64,000 bases of DNA. It comes from Aquariibacter albus (GTDB lineage: Bacteria > Pseudomonadota > Gammaproteobacteria > Burkholderiales > Burkholderiaceae_C). The notes beneath the pieces are model-generated. The model was not told where the DNA came from, did not search any database, and worked only from the letters and a program-made list of their open reading frames with translations. Location: NCBI RefSeq assembly GCF_014145335.1, contig NZ_JACIVI010000001.1, forward strand, positions 992,001-1,056,000, given 5' to 3'. Below, in pieces: positions 38,875-47,033 of the stretch (position 1 is the first letter of the stretch; each line of letters starts with the position of its first letter). The translations under genes and the position numbers were made by a program.

Positions 38875-40226
38875 GCGGTGTCCTGCGCCGCGGACCGCCG
38901 GCGCGGCGGCGGCGCGGGCGGGCGGAAACCGCTGCAGTCCAGCCGCGGCAGGCGGCGCGCCAGGCCGTGGCGTGCGGCGGCCTGTTCGACGCGCTGCGCA
39001 ATCAGCGCGGCCCAGGGTCCCTCGCCGTGCATGCGGTGGCGGAAATCGCTGTCGTTGTCGCGTCCGCCGCGCATGGACTGGAGGCGGGCCATGATGCGCT
39101 CGGCCCGCTCGGGCACATGGTCCTGCAGCCACTGCCGGAACAGCGGCGCCACTTCGCGCGGCAGGCGCAGCACGGTGTAGTGCAAGGCGACCGCGCCATG
39201 GGCCGCCGCCTGGGCGGCGATGCGCTCGATCTCGGGCTCGTTGAGGAAGGGAATGATGGGCGCGGCATTCACGGCCACCGGCACGCCGGCCTCGGCCAGG
39301 CGCCGCACGGCCGCCCAGCGCGCATGCGGCGCGCTGGCCCGGGGTTCGAGCAGGCGGGCCAGGCGCGGATCCTGGGTGGTGAGGGAGATCGAGACCGCCG
39401 CACGGCCGAGGGCCGCGGCCCGGGCGATCAGGTCAAGGTCCTGCACGATGCCCGCGCCCTTGGTGACGATGGTGAAGGGATGGCCGGTCTCGACCAGCAG
39501 CTCCAGCAGGCCACGGCTCAGGCGCCAGCTGCGCTCGGCGGGCTGGTAGGGGTCGGTCACGGCGCCGAGGTTGATCGGGCTGGGCCGGTGGCCGGGCCGG
39601 GCCAGTTCCTCGCGCAGGCGCTCGACGGCATTGGTCTTGACCTCGATCTCGGTCTCGAAGTCCAGGCCGGGCGAGCGGTCCAGCCAGGCGTGGCTGGGCC
39701 GGGCGTAGCAGTAGATGCAACCGTGCTCGCAGCCGCGATACGGGTTCAGCGAGAGGCTGAAGGGCACGTCGGGCGAGTCGTTGCTCGACAGCATGCGCCG
39801 CACCCGCACCGGATGCAGGGTGGTGCGCGGGCCGGCCGGCCCAGGATCGGCCTCGGCAACTTGCAGGGGCGCGGGCCGATCGGGCGCGCCGGCCACGGCC
39901 TCGGGGCCGAGGGGCTCCGCCGCCGTCCCGGGCTGTCCGGCCGGATGCCGTGCCGCGGGGTCGGCCCCCTCGTCCGCCCCACCGGTGTCATCGGCCGGCT
40001 CGGAGGGCGGCAGCGCGTCCGGGCCGTGTCGCCCGCCAGCCCGTGGCAGGTCCTCGGCGGCCCCGCCCCAGCCGTCGTCGACCGGCTCGCGCTGCCAGGC
40101 CTGATGGCGCGGCAGGGGCTGCTGAACGGTGCCGCGGCCCTTGCGCGGCGCGGCGGCGCGGGAGGTGGCGAGGCTGGGGGCCCAGGCATGCTGGGGCTCG
40201 TCGGGGGGGAAGGGGTCGGGGCGCAT
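38856..40226 (-). CDS. PA0069-family radical SAM protein
   Basis: 456 aa radical SAM enzyme of the PA0069/Rv2578c group, related to spore photoproduct lyase-like proteins. The cluster motif is GCEHGCIYCYARP (three Cys, near residue 165); TDPYQPAE, IVTKGAG and APIIPFLNEPE follow as in the family. The first 130 residues are a Pro/Gly/Asp-rich low-complexity region without conserved motifs. The start ATG is immediately downstream of a perfect LexA box whose TATAAA overlaps the likely -10. The P. aeruginosa homologue PA0069 is, to my knowledge, a LexA-regulated gene. Reaction unknown; a DNA damage role is inferred. Confidence 0.88.
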   Translation of the reverse strand: MRPDPFPPDEPQHAWAPSLATSRAAAPRKGRGTVQQPLPRHQAWQREPVDDGWGGAAEDLPRAGGRHGPDALPPSEPADDTGGADEGADPAARHPAGQPGTAAEPLGPEAVAGAPDRPAPLQVAEADPGPAGPRTTLHPVRVRRMLSSNDSPDVPFSLSLNPYRGCEHGCIYCYARPSHAWLDRSPGLDFETEIEVKTNAVERLREELARPGHRPSPINLGAVTDPYQPAERSWRLSRGLLELLVETGHPFTIVTKGAGIVQDLDLIARAAALGRAAVSISLTTQDPRLARLLEPRASAPHARWAAVRRLAEAGVPVAVNAAPIIPFLNEPEIERIAAQAAAHGAVALHYTVLRLPREVAPLFRQWLQDHVPERAERIMARLQSMRGGRDNDSDFRHRMHGEGPWAALIAQRVEQAAARHGLARRLPRLDCSGFRPPAPPPRRRSAAQDTAQVELF

Positions 40227-40228
40227 AA

Positions 40229-40244
40229 CTGTTTATTTATACAG
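40229..40244 (-). promoter_or_regulatory. LexA (SOS) box over the -10 of the radical SAM gene
   Basis: CTGTATAAATAAACAG on the minus strand fits the CTG-N10-CAG LexA palindrome with an AT-rich centre. TATAAA inside it is the likely -10, ending nine bases before the ATG. It is an AT island in a very GC-rich context. Confidence 0.85.
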
Positions 40245-40279
40245 TTTTACGCCCCGGGCGAAAAGCCCGCAGCCCCTGG

Positions 40280-43200
40280 CTAGAGGATCTCCTGCGAGGG
40301 CTCCTCGGCCAGGCGCTCGGCCTCGCGCCGACCGAAGAGCCAGAACATCGCCGGGCTCAGGAAGGTGTCGAGCAGGGTCGCGCTGAGCAGGCCGGAGAAG
40401 ATCACCACCGCCACCGGGTACAGCAGCTCGGTGCCCGGCCGCTCGGCCTCGAAGAGCAGCGGCGCCAGCGCCAGCGCGGTGACCAGGGCGGTCATCAGCA
40501 CCGGGCTCAGGCGCTCCAGCGAGCCGCGCAGGATCATCGGCACGCCGAAGGCCTCGCCCTCCAGCCGCATCAGGTTCAGCCAGTGGCTGAGCTTGAGGAT
40601 GCCGTTGCGCACCGCGATGCCCGCCAGGGTGATGAAGCCGACCATGGCGGCCACCGACAGCGGCTGGCCCGAAAGCCAGAGCCCGGCGACCGCGCCGACC
40701 AGGGCCAGCGGGATGTTCGCCATCACCAGGGCCGACAGGCGCAGCGAGCGGTAGCGGCTGTACAGCACCGCGAACATCAGCACCAGGGACAGCAGCGCCA
40801 GCAGGCCGATGCGCCGCGCCGCCTCCTCCTGCGCCTGGAACTGTCCGCCCAGGGTGAGGGACAGGCCCTCGGGCAGCGGCTGCGCAGCCAGCGTCCGGCG
40901 GATGTCGGCCACCACCTCGGACAGCGGCCGGCCCGCGGCGTTGGCGGAGAGCACGATGCGCCGCCTGCCGTCGTCCCGGCTGATCTGGTTGGGCCCGTCG
41001 CCCTCCTCCACGCTGGCCAGCCGGGCCAGCGGCACGGCGCCATGCGGCGTCTCGACCAGCAGCTGCCGCAGGCCCTCGACCCCGCGGACCGCCTCGGGCA
41101 GGCGCAGCACCAGCGCGAAGCGGCGCGCGCCCTCGACGATCTGCGTGATCTTCTCGCCCGCGACCAGGGTCTGCAGCTGCGCGAGCACGATCGAGGTGGA
41201 CACGCCCAGCCGCGCTGCCGCCTCGGGATCGATCCGCACCTTGATCTGCGGCGCGAGCACCTGCTTCTCGACCTCCAGGTCGGCCAGGCCCGGGATGCCG
41301 GCCAGGCGGCCGCGCAGCACCTCGGCCGTGCTGCGTAGCGTGTCCAGGTCCTCGCCGAAGAGCTTGATCGCGATCTGCGAGCGCACGCCGGAGAGCATGT
41401 GGTCGATGCGGTGCGAGATCGGCTGGCCCAGGGCCACGGCGGCCGGCAGGTTCACCAGGCGAGTCCGGAGGTCGGCCTGGATCGCGTCCATGCTGCGCTT
41501 CAGCTCGGCCGCGGGGCGCAGGCCGACGTCCAGCTCGCTCACGTGCACGCCTTCTGCATGCTCGTCCAGCTCGGCCCGGCCGCTGCGGCGGCCCACGTGC
41601 ACGACCTCGGGCACCTCGCGCACCAGGCGCTCGGCCTGACGGGCCAGGGCCGAGGATTCGGCCAGGGTCACGCCCGGGTTCAGGCGCAGGCCAATCAGCA
41701 GCGTGCCCTCGTTGAAGGGCGGCAGGAAGGTCGTCGGGAGGCGCAGCAGCGCCAGGGCCGCCAGCAGCACCGCCAGCGCGCCCACGGCCACGGCCGCGCG
41801 CGCCCGGCCCGGGCGGGCCAGCAGCGCCGACAGCGTGCGGCCGTAGCCGGCCTTGAGCCGCCGCAGCAGCCAGGTGTCGCCATGGGCCAGGCGCTTCATG
41901 CCCGGCAGCAGCCAGGCGCTCAGCACCGGGGTGACCGTCACCGACACCAGCAGCGAAGCCAGGGTGGAGACGATGAAGGCCACGCCCAGCGGCACGAAGA
42001 GCCGGCCCTCCAGCCCCGGCAGCGCGAACAGCGGCACGAAGACCAGCACGATGATGGCGGTGGCCAGCACGATGCCCGAGCGCACCTCCATCGAGGCCTG
42101 CCGCACCAGCTCCAGCGGCCTGAAGGGCATGCCGCGCTGCCGGGCCTCGCGCAGGCGGCGCAGGATGTTCTCGACATCGACCACCGCGTCGTCGACCAGG
42201 CCGCCGATCGCGATCGCCAGCCCGCCCAGCGTCATGGTGTTGATCGACAGGCCGAAGGCCTTGAAGACCAGCAGGGTCGCGAGCAGGGACACCGGGATGG
42301 CGGTCAGCGCGATCAGCGTCGGCCGCAGCGTGCCCAGGAAGACCAGCAGCACGCCGGCGACGAAGATCGCCGCGCCGGCCAGCTTGCCCTGCAGCGTCGC
42401 GATCGAGGCCTCGATGAAGCTGGCCTGGCGGAAGGTCACGCGGGGCGCCTCCATGCCGGCGGGCAGCGTGGGCCGCAGCTCGTCCAGCGCCTGCTCGATC
42501 GCGCGGGTCAGCGCGATCGTGTCGGCGGTCGGCTGCTTCTGCACGCCCAGGATCACCGCGGGCCGGCCTTCGAAGCCGGCATCGCCGCGGCGGATCGCCG
42601 GTGCGAAATCCACCGTCGCCACCTGCTGCAGCAGCAGCGGCCGGCCGTCGCGGGCGGTGACGACCAGGCGGCGCAGGTCTTCCAGCCGCGGGCTGCGGCC
42701 CAGGTGGCGGATCAGCACCTCGCGGCCATGGAGCTCGACGAAGCCGCCCGAGGTGTTGGCCGCATAGCCGCGCAGCGCGGCCTGGATCGCATCCAGCCCC
42801 ACGCCCAGCGTGTCCATGCGCAGCGGGTCGGGCTGCACCTGGAACTGCCGCACCTCGCCGCCGATCGGGATGACCTGGGCCACGCCGGGGATGGCCAGCA
42901 GGCGCGGGCGCAGCACCCAGTCGGCCAGCTCGCGCACGGCCATCGGCGAGGTCTTCTGGGGATCGACCGGGATCGCGACCTGCAGGATCTCGCCCATCAC
43001 CGAACTCACCGGCCCCATGCGCGGCACCAGGCCCGGCGGCAGCCCCTCCTCCATCGCGCCCAGCCGCTCGGCGACGAGCTGGCGGGCGCGGTAGATCTCG
43101 GCCTCCCAACCGAAACCGAGGTAGACGAAGGACAGGCCCGCCGTCGACACCGAGCGGATCGACACCACGCCGGGCAGGCCCTTGAGCGTGGCCTCCAGCG

Positions 43201-43402
43201 GCAGGGTGATGAGCTGTTCCACCTCCTCGGCGGCCATGCCGCCGGCCTCGGTCATGATCGTGACCGTGGGCTTGTTCAGGTCGGGAAAGACGTCGACCGG
43301 GGTCGTCGTCAGGGTGAAGGCAGCGTAGGCCATCAGCACCAGCGCGCCAAGCGCGACCAGCAGCCGGTTGCCCAGGCTTTTCTCGAGCAGCCACTTGAAC
43401 AT
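40280..43402 (-). CDS. Heavy-metal RND efflux pump, CzcA/CusA superfamily
   Basis: 1040 aa inner-membrane proton/cation antiporter, the engine of a tripartite efflux pump. One N-terminal helix (residues 13-30), a large periplasmic domain, helix block, second periplasmic domain and helix block, in the usual duplicated order. The fourth-helix signature near residues 396-410 reads AIGGLVDDAVVDVEN: acidic residues align with the CzcA proton pathway, but the pattern is neither the CzcA type (DFG...VDG) nor the CusA type (AIG.MVDAA). The metal is therefore open. The start is the conserved MFKWLLEKSL; the CzcB stop is 10 nt upstream. Confidence 0.92.
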   Translation of the reverse strand: MFKWLLEKSLGNRLLVALGALVLMAYAAFTLTTTPVDVFPDLNKPTVTIMTEAGGMAAEEVEQLITLPLEATLKGLPGVVSIRSVSTAGLSFVYLGFGWEAEIYRARQLVAERLGAMEEGLPPGLVPRMGPVSSVMGEILQVAIPVDPQKTSPMAVRELADWVLRPRLLAIPGVAQVIPIGGEVRQFQVQPDPLRMDTLGVGLDAIQAALRGYAANTSGGFVELHGREVLIRHLGRSPRLEDLRRLVVTARDGRPLLLQQVATVDFAPAIRRGDAGFEGRPAVILGVQKQPTADTIALTRAIEQALDELRPTLPAGMEAPRVTFRQASFIEASIATLQGKLAGAAIFVAGVLLVFLGTLRPTLIALTAIPVSLLATLLVFKAFGLSINTMTLGGLAIAIGGLVDDAVVDVENILRRLREARQRGMPFRPLELVRQASMEVRSGIVLATAIIVLVFVPLFALPGLEGRLFVPLGVAFIVSTLASLLVSVTVTPVLSAWLLPGMKRLAHGDTWLLRRLKAGYGRTLSALLARPGRARAAVAVGALAVLLAALALLRLPTTFLPPFNEGTLLIGLRLNPGVTLAESSALARQAERLVREVPEVVHVGRRSGRAELDEHAEGVHVSELDVGLRPAAELKRSMDAIQADLRTRLVNLPAAVALGQPISHRIDHMLSGVRSQIAIKLFGEDLDTLRSTAEVLRGRLAGIPGLADLEVEKQVLAPQIKVRIDPEAAARLGVSTSIVLAQLQTLVAGEKITQIVEGARRFALVLRLPEAVRGVEGLRQLLVETPHGAVPLARLASVEEGDGPNQISRDDGRRRIVLSANAAGRPLSEVVADIRRTLAAQPLPEGLSLTLGGQFQAQEEAARRIGLLALLSLVLMFAVLYSRYRSLRLSALVMANIPLALVGAVAGLWLSGQPLSVAAMVGFITLAGIAVRNGILKLSHWLNLMRLEGEAFGVPMILRGSLERLSPVLMTALVTALALAPLLFEAERPGTELLYPVAVVIFSGLLSATLLDTFLSPAMFWLFGRREAERLAEEPSQEIL

Positions 43403-43412
43403 CGCGCGGCCC

Positions 43413-44543
43413 TCAGCGGATCTGGTTGAGCAGGGTCGCGCCCTGCACCACCACGCGGTCGCCCTCCTCCAAGCCGCGGGTGACCACCACCGTCGCACCG
43501 TCCAGCGGCTCGACGACGACGGTGCGCGGCGCGAACTGCTCGGGCGCCGTCTTGACCCACACGATGGTCTGGTTGGCCGGGTTGCGGACCAGCGCGGCGC
43601 TGGGCAGGGCCAGGCCCTGCACGCGCTCGCGGGTCTGCACCTGCAGCGGCAGGAGCTGGCCCAGCGCCAGCGGTGCGCCGGCCGGCTCATCGAGTCGGAA
43701 GTAAAGCGGCAGGGCCTGCTCGCGCAGGCGCGGGGCGGCCCCCAGGTAGCGCAGCGTCCGGGCCTGGCCGCCCCACTCGATCCGGGCCCCGACCACGCGG
43801 GCGGCCAGGGCCGGGTCGTGGCTGAGGGCCTCCAGGCGCAGGCGGCGCGGGTCCACGATCTCGAAGACCAGTTCGCGGGCATCGACCACCTGGCCGCTGA
43901 AGACCGCGGCCGAGGCGATCACGCCATCCACCGGCGCGACCAGGGCTTCGCGGGCCTCCAGGCCGCGGCGGGCCGCGCTGCGCCGGGCGTCCAGGCCCTG
44001 CAGCTCGAGTTCCAGGGCCTCGATCTCGCGGCGCGGCACGGTGTCGGCCAGCTCGCGCACGCGGGCCAGGCGGCGTTCGGCCAGCGCGCGGGCCGCGTCC
44101 AGCTCGGCCAGCTGGGCGGCCTGTCCGGCGCGCTCGAGCGGGCTGGCGCTGCTCAGCACATGGGCCAGCACCTCGCCACGGCGCACGGCCTGGCCTGGGC
44201 CGGGCAGGCCGCGCGGCCCGGGCTGGATGCGGCCGGCGTTCAGGGCCTGCACACGGGCCGCGGCTTCGGGGTCCGCCGCGACGAGGGCATGGAGCGTCAC
44301 GCTGAGCGGATGGCTGGCGCTCGTGACCGGCCGGGTGCGCAGACCCAGCTGGCGCTGGGCGGGCTTGGGCAGGGCCACCCGGCCATCGGGCAGGCGCTGC
44401 GGTGCCGCGGCCGGGCGCGGCACGGCCGGCTCGTCGCCATGGTCGTGACCGGGACCGGCCCAGGCCGGCGCCAGGCCCAGGCCGAAGCTCAGGGCCAGGG
44501 CCTGCAGGCGCAGGGCGGAGCGGCGGAAGGGGTGCGTCTTCAT
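43413..44543 (-). CDS. RND periplasmic adaptor, CzcB-like
   Basis: 376 aa membrane-fusion protein joining pump and outer-membrane channel. A signal peptide (LQALALSFGLGLAPAWA) is followed by a His-rich tip GPGHDHGDEP (possible metal binding), barrel-sandwich segments, a coiled-coil hairpin (about 135-190) and the C-terminal beta domains with LEEGDRVVVQGATLLNQIR. Shorter than E. coli CusB but in CzcB range. Its ATG overlaps the stop of the preceding gene (ATGA at 44540-44543). The next gene, the pump, starts 10 nt after its stop. Confidence 0.9.
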   Translation of the reverse strand: MKTHPFRRSALRLQALALSFGLGLAPAWAGPGHDHGDEPAVPRPAAAPQRLPDGRVALPKPAQRQLGLRTRPVTSASHPLSVTLHALVAADPEAAARVQALNAGRIQPGPRGLPGPGQAVRRGEVLAHVLSSASPLERAGQAAQLAELDAARALAERRLARVRELADTVPRREIEALELELQGLDARRSAARRGLEAREALVAPVDGVIASAAVFSGQVVDARELVFEIVDPRRLRLEALSHDPALAARVVGARIEWGGQARTLRYLGAAPRLREQALPLYFRLDEPAGAPLALGQLLPLQVQTRERVQGLALPSAALVRNPANQTIVWVKTAPEQFAPRTVVVEPLDGATVVVTRGLEEGDRVVVQGATLLNQIR

Positions 44544-45094
44544 GCCGCCTCCCCCTTGCGCAGGCTGCGCCAGGCGAGACCGCCCAGCCCGGCCAGACCC
44601 AGGGCCGCGAGTCCGGCCCAGGCGGCCGGCGGCCATGCGGCGTGGGGATGCCCTCCGGCCGCGGGCTCGTGCGGGTGTGCCTGCGGGTCCAGGTTCAGCT
44701 CGGCCCCGAGCATGTCGACGCGGTCCCCGTCGGTCACGACGGCCGCGATCGCGTGCACCCCAGCCCGCGCGGCTTCGGGCCATTCGGCGCGGTAGAGGCC
44801 GGGCCCCGCAGGCTCGACGGCCAGGGGCTGGGCATCCAGGGTCAGATCAAGGCGGGCGCCCTCGACCGGCGCATTGCTCGCGGCCTCGTCGAGGTAGAGG
44901 GTGAGCTGGCGGCCGTCGAGCACGCCGACCAGCTCGAAGAGTTCGGACAGGGCGGCAAAGCGCGGGGCGGCCGGCACGGCGGGGGATGCGGCCGGCGCGT
45001 CCTCGCCGTGGTCGTGGCCGGGACCGGCCCAGGCCGGTGCGGCGAGAAGCAGGCTGAGCGCCGCGGCACGCGCGGACAGGAACAGGGTTTTCAT
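44540..45094 (-). CDS. Unknown exported protein in the metal efflux operon
   Basis: 184 aa. Signal peptide (ALSLLLAAPAWA) and an N-terminal GPGHDHGEDAP nearly identical to that of the neighbouring CzcB, suggesting a shared metal-binding or duplicated leader. A beta-rich middle (ELFELVGVLDGRQLTLYLDEAASNAPV, LYRAEWP) is followed by a His-containing LDPQAHPHEPAAGGHPH and a C-terminal membrane helix (AWAGLAALGLAGLGGLAW), so it is anchored in the inner membrane with a periplasmic domain. Family not firmly recognised. Between CzcC-like and CzcB-like genes, overlapping the latter by 4 nt. Confidence 0.8.
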   Translation of the reverse strand: MKTLFLSARAAALSLLLAAPAWAGPGHDHGEDAPAASPAVPAAPRFAALSELFELVGVLDGRQLTLYLDEAASNAPVEGARLDLTLDAQPLAVEPAGPGLYRAEWPEAARAGVHAIAAVVTDGDRVDMLGAELNLDPQAHPHEPAAGGHPHAAWPPAAWAGLAALGLAGLGGLAWRSLRKGEAA

Positions 45095-45120
45095 GGACAG
45101 CTCGTTCAAGAGGTGGGCGA

Positions 45121-46431
45121 TCAGGGCAGGAGCCCGATCGCCTGGCGCCAGCCCGACAGGGCGGCGGCGTGTTCCAGGCGCAGACGGACGGCTTCGCGGC
45201 GCGCGGTGGCGGCTTCGGCCTCGATGCGCAGGCGGCTTGGCAGATCGGTCTCGCCCAGCTCGAAGGCGCGGCGCAGGAAGCCGGCGGTCTCCTCGGCCAG
45301 GCGGGCGCGCCGTGCGGCGGCCTCCTGCTCCTCGGCCAGGGCCTGCACGCGCGCGGCGGCCTCGGCCTGCTCCGCCGCGAGCCGGGCCTGGCCGAGCGCG
45401 AGCTGTGCACGCAGGGCGTCGGCTTCGGCCCGGGCGGCCGCCAGGCGGGCGGTCTGGCGGGCGCCCTCGCCCAGCGGCAGGCTCAGGCCCAGCTGCAGCG
45501 CGGTGCTGCTGCGCTCGCCGCTGCGGCCGCGCTCCTGCAGGGCCCCGATGCGGAGTTCGGGACTGGCCCGCTCCTGCTGGGCCTGCAGCGCGAGCTGACG
45601 CTCGGCCGCGTGCAGCTGGTCCTGCAGGGCCTGCAGGGCCAGGTGCGCGGCCGCGGGAAGCGCAGCCTCGTCCGGCGGAGGCTCTGCGTCTTGATTCGGC
45701 CGGGCCCCCAGGGGCTGGCCCATCAGCGCAGCGAGCTGCTGGCGGGCGATGCGGACGGCCCCCTCCGCCCGGGCCAGCGCACCCCGGGCCGTGGCCTCGG
45801 CGATGCGGGCCTGGTGGGCATCGGCCCGCGCCAGGTCCCCCGCCCGCACGCGGCGGTCGACGTCCTCGACGAGGCGGAGCGTCAGCTGGTGCTGAGCCTC
45901 GGCCAGCTCGCGGTCGGACTCGGCAAGCAGCAGGGGCCACCAGCGCGCGCGCAACTGGCCGGCGAGCGCGAGCCGGGCCGCCGTGGTCTCGCTCTCCAGC
46001 GCCTGGCGCCGGGCATCGGCCAGGGCCCGGCCGGCGGACTGTTCGCCAGTCCGCCACAGCGGCAGCGCCAGGCCCAGTTCCAGCTCACGCAGGCCGCGCT
46101 CGGGACCGCGGGCGTCCAGGCGCTGGGCCAGCTCCAGCCGGGCGGCTCCGGGACCGAAGGCGTCGGCAGCCTGGCGCTGGGCGTGGGCCGCGTCGCGACG
46201 GGCCGCCAGCGCCCGGGCCTCGGGCTGGCGGGCCCAGGCCTGTTCCAGCGCCTCGGCCAGGCTGAGTCGGGGCTCTGGCGCCTGGGCCCCGGCGGCGGCG
46301 GGCAGCAGGACGAGCGCAAGGATCGCGGACCCGACGCGGGCCCATCGAAGCGGGGGGCGAAGCGGCTTAGGCGCGGGCCATGCCGCGTCTGGCGACACAC
46401 CACGCCCACCGCGGGCGAAGAAGAAGGACAT
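45121..46431 (-). CDS. Outer-membrane efflux channel, CzcC/TolC family
   Basis: 436 aa outer-membrane factor. A signal peptide (VGSAILALVLLPAAAGAQA, about residues 34-52) precedes two repeats of long alpha-helices rich in Ala, Arg and Gln (LSLAEALEQAWARQPEARALAARRD and the C-terminal half RLAEETAGFLRRAFELGETDLPSRLRIE), as in TolC-type channels. The ATG at 46431 has GGAG nine bases upstream; a longer frame begins at 46509 but without support. The next gene starts 26 nt past its stop. Sits in the CzcI-C-(X)-B-A order. Confidence 0.88.
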   Translation of the reverse strand: MSFFFARGGRGVSPDAAWPAPKPLRPPLRWARVGSAILALVLLPAAAGAQAPEPRLSLAEALEQAWARQPEARALAARRDAAHAQRQAADAFGPGAARLELAQRLDARGPERGLRELELGLALPLWRTGEQSAGRALADARRQALESETTAARLALAGQLRARWWPLLLAESDRELAEAQHQLTLRLVEDVDRRVRAGDLARADAHQARIAEATARGALARAEGAVRIARQQLAALMGQPLGARPNQDAEPPPDEAALPAAAHLALQALQDQLHAAERQLALQAQQERASPELRIGALQERGRSGERSSTALQLGLSLPLGEGARQTARLAAARAEADALRAQLALGQARLAAEQAEAAARVQALAEEQEAAARRARLAEETAGFLRRAFELGETDLPSRLRIEAEAATARREAVRLRLEHAAALSGWRQAIGLLP

Positions 46432-46498
46432 CCGATGCTCCAGGCTTGGGAAAGCAGACAGGAGATCGGCGGGCAGCGACCGGGCGGTCGCCGGAGGT

Positions 46499-46520
46499 CC
46501 GGCCGGCACAAGCCGGCCGG
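46499..46520 (-). terminator. Hairpin between CzcI-like and CzcC-like genes
   Basis: CCGGCCGGC (46499-46507) and GCCGGCCGG (46512-46520) make a perfect 9-bp stem with ACAA loop. A second stem GCCTCGCC/GGCGAGGC (46557-46564/46570-46577) spans the CzcI stop. They could attenuate the downstream efflux genes. Confidence 0.45.
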
Positions 46521-46566
46521 GCCCCGCGGGGAAGAGGACGCGTGAACGCGCAAGCTGCCTCGCCGA

Positions 46567-46926
46567 TCAGGCGAGGCCGGGCCACTGCGGGCGTTCGGGT
46601 CGGGAGGCGCTGGCCGGTGGAGGCCGGTTCGGAACAAGGGCCGGCAGGGCCAGCAGGCCCGGCGGCGTGGCGGCGACCGGGGGCTGCAGCGGCAAGACCG
46701 GCTGGGTGGCCTGGCAGTGACCGCAATCGCGGTCGACACCCGCCAGCCCGGGCTCGGTGGCCTCGTCGGCCGCTTCTTCGGGACCCGCTTCATGCGCATG
46801 GGCATGGTGGCCGAAGTGCGCCGCACGGCTGAGCTCGACCTCGTGCAGGCAGTACGCGGCCACCGCCGACCAGCTGAACTGGACCGGGGCCATCACAAGC
46901 AGCAGCAGGACGAGGAAGCGACGCAT
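46567..46926 (-). CDS. CzcI-like small exported metal-resistance protein
   Basis: 119 aa. Signal peptide MRRFLVLLLLVMAPVQFSWSAVAAYC, then HFGHHAHAHEAGPEE and a DCGHCQA segment; the opening, the Cys after the signal, and the His cluster match CzcI-type proteins that head czcICBA operons. It probably binds metal in the periplasm and modulates expression. The C-terminal third is Pro/Ala-rich. A TACACT hexamer ends eight bases before the ATG, implying an mRNA with almost no leader. Confidence 0.82.
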   Translation of the reverse strand: MRRFLVLLLLVMAPVQFSWSAVAAYCLHEVELSRAAHFGHHAHAHEAGPEEAADEATEPGLAGVDRDCGHCQATQPVLPLQPPVAATPPGLLALPALVPNRPPPASASRPERPQWPGLA

Positions 46927-46934
46927 CGGGGCGC

Positions 46935-46940
46935 AGTGTA
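46935..46940 (-). promoter_or_regulatory. Candidate -10 (TACACT) next to the CzcI-like start
   Basis: On the minus strand TACACT is followed by eight bases then the ATG at 46926. No Shine-Dalgarno. No MerR-type spacer palindrome is obvious. Confidence 0.4.
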
Positions 46941-47033
46941 GCGAGGCCTCACGGGCCACTGGCGGGCCGCCCTGCCCCGGCTCGCCTGCAAAGCGGCCCG
47001 GGGGCTGCGCGGGCGGGGGGGGCTCGCCAGGCC

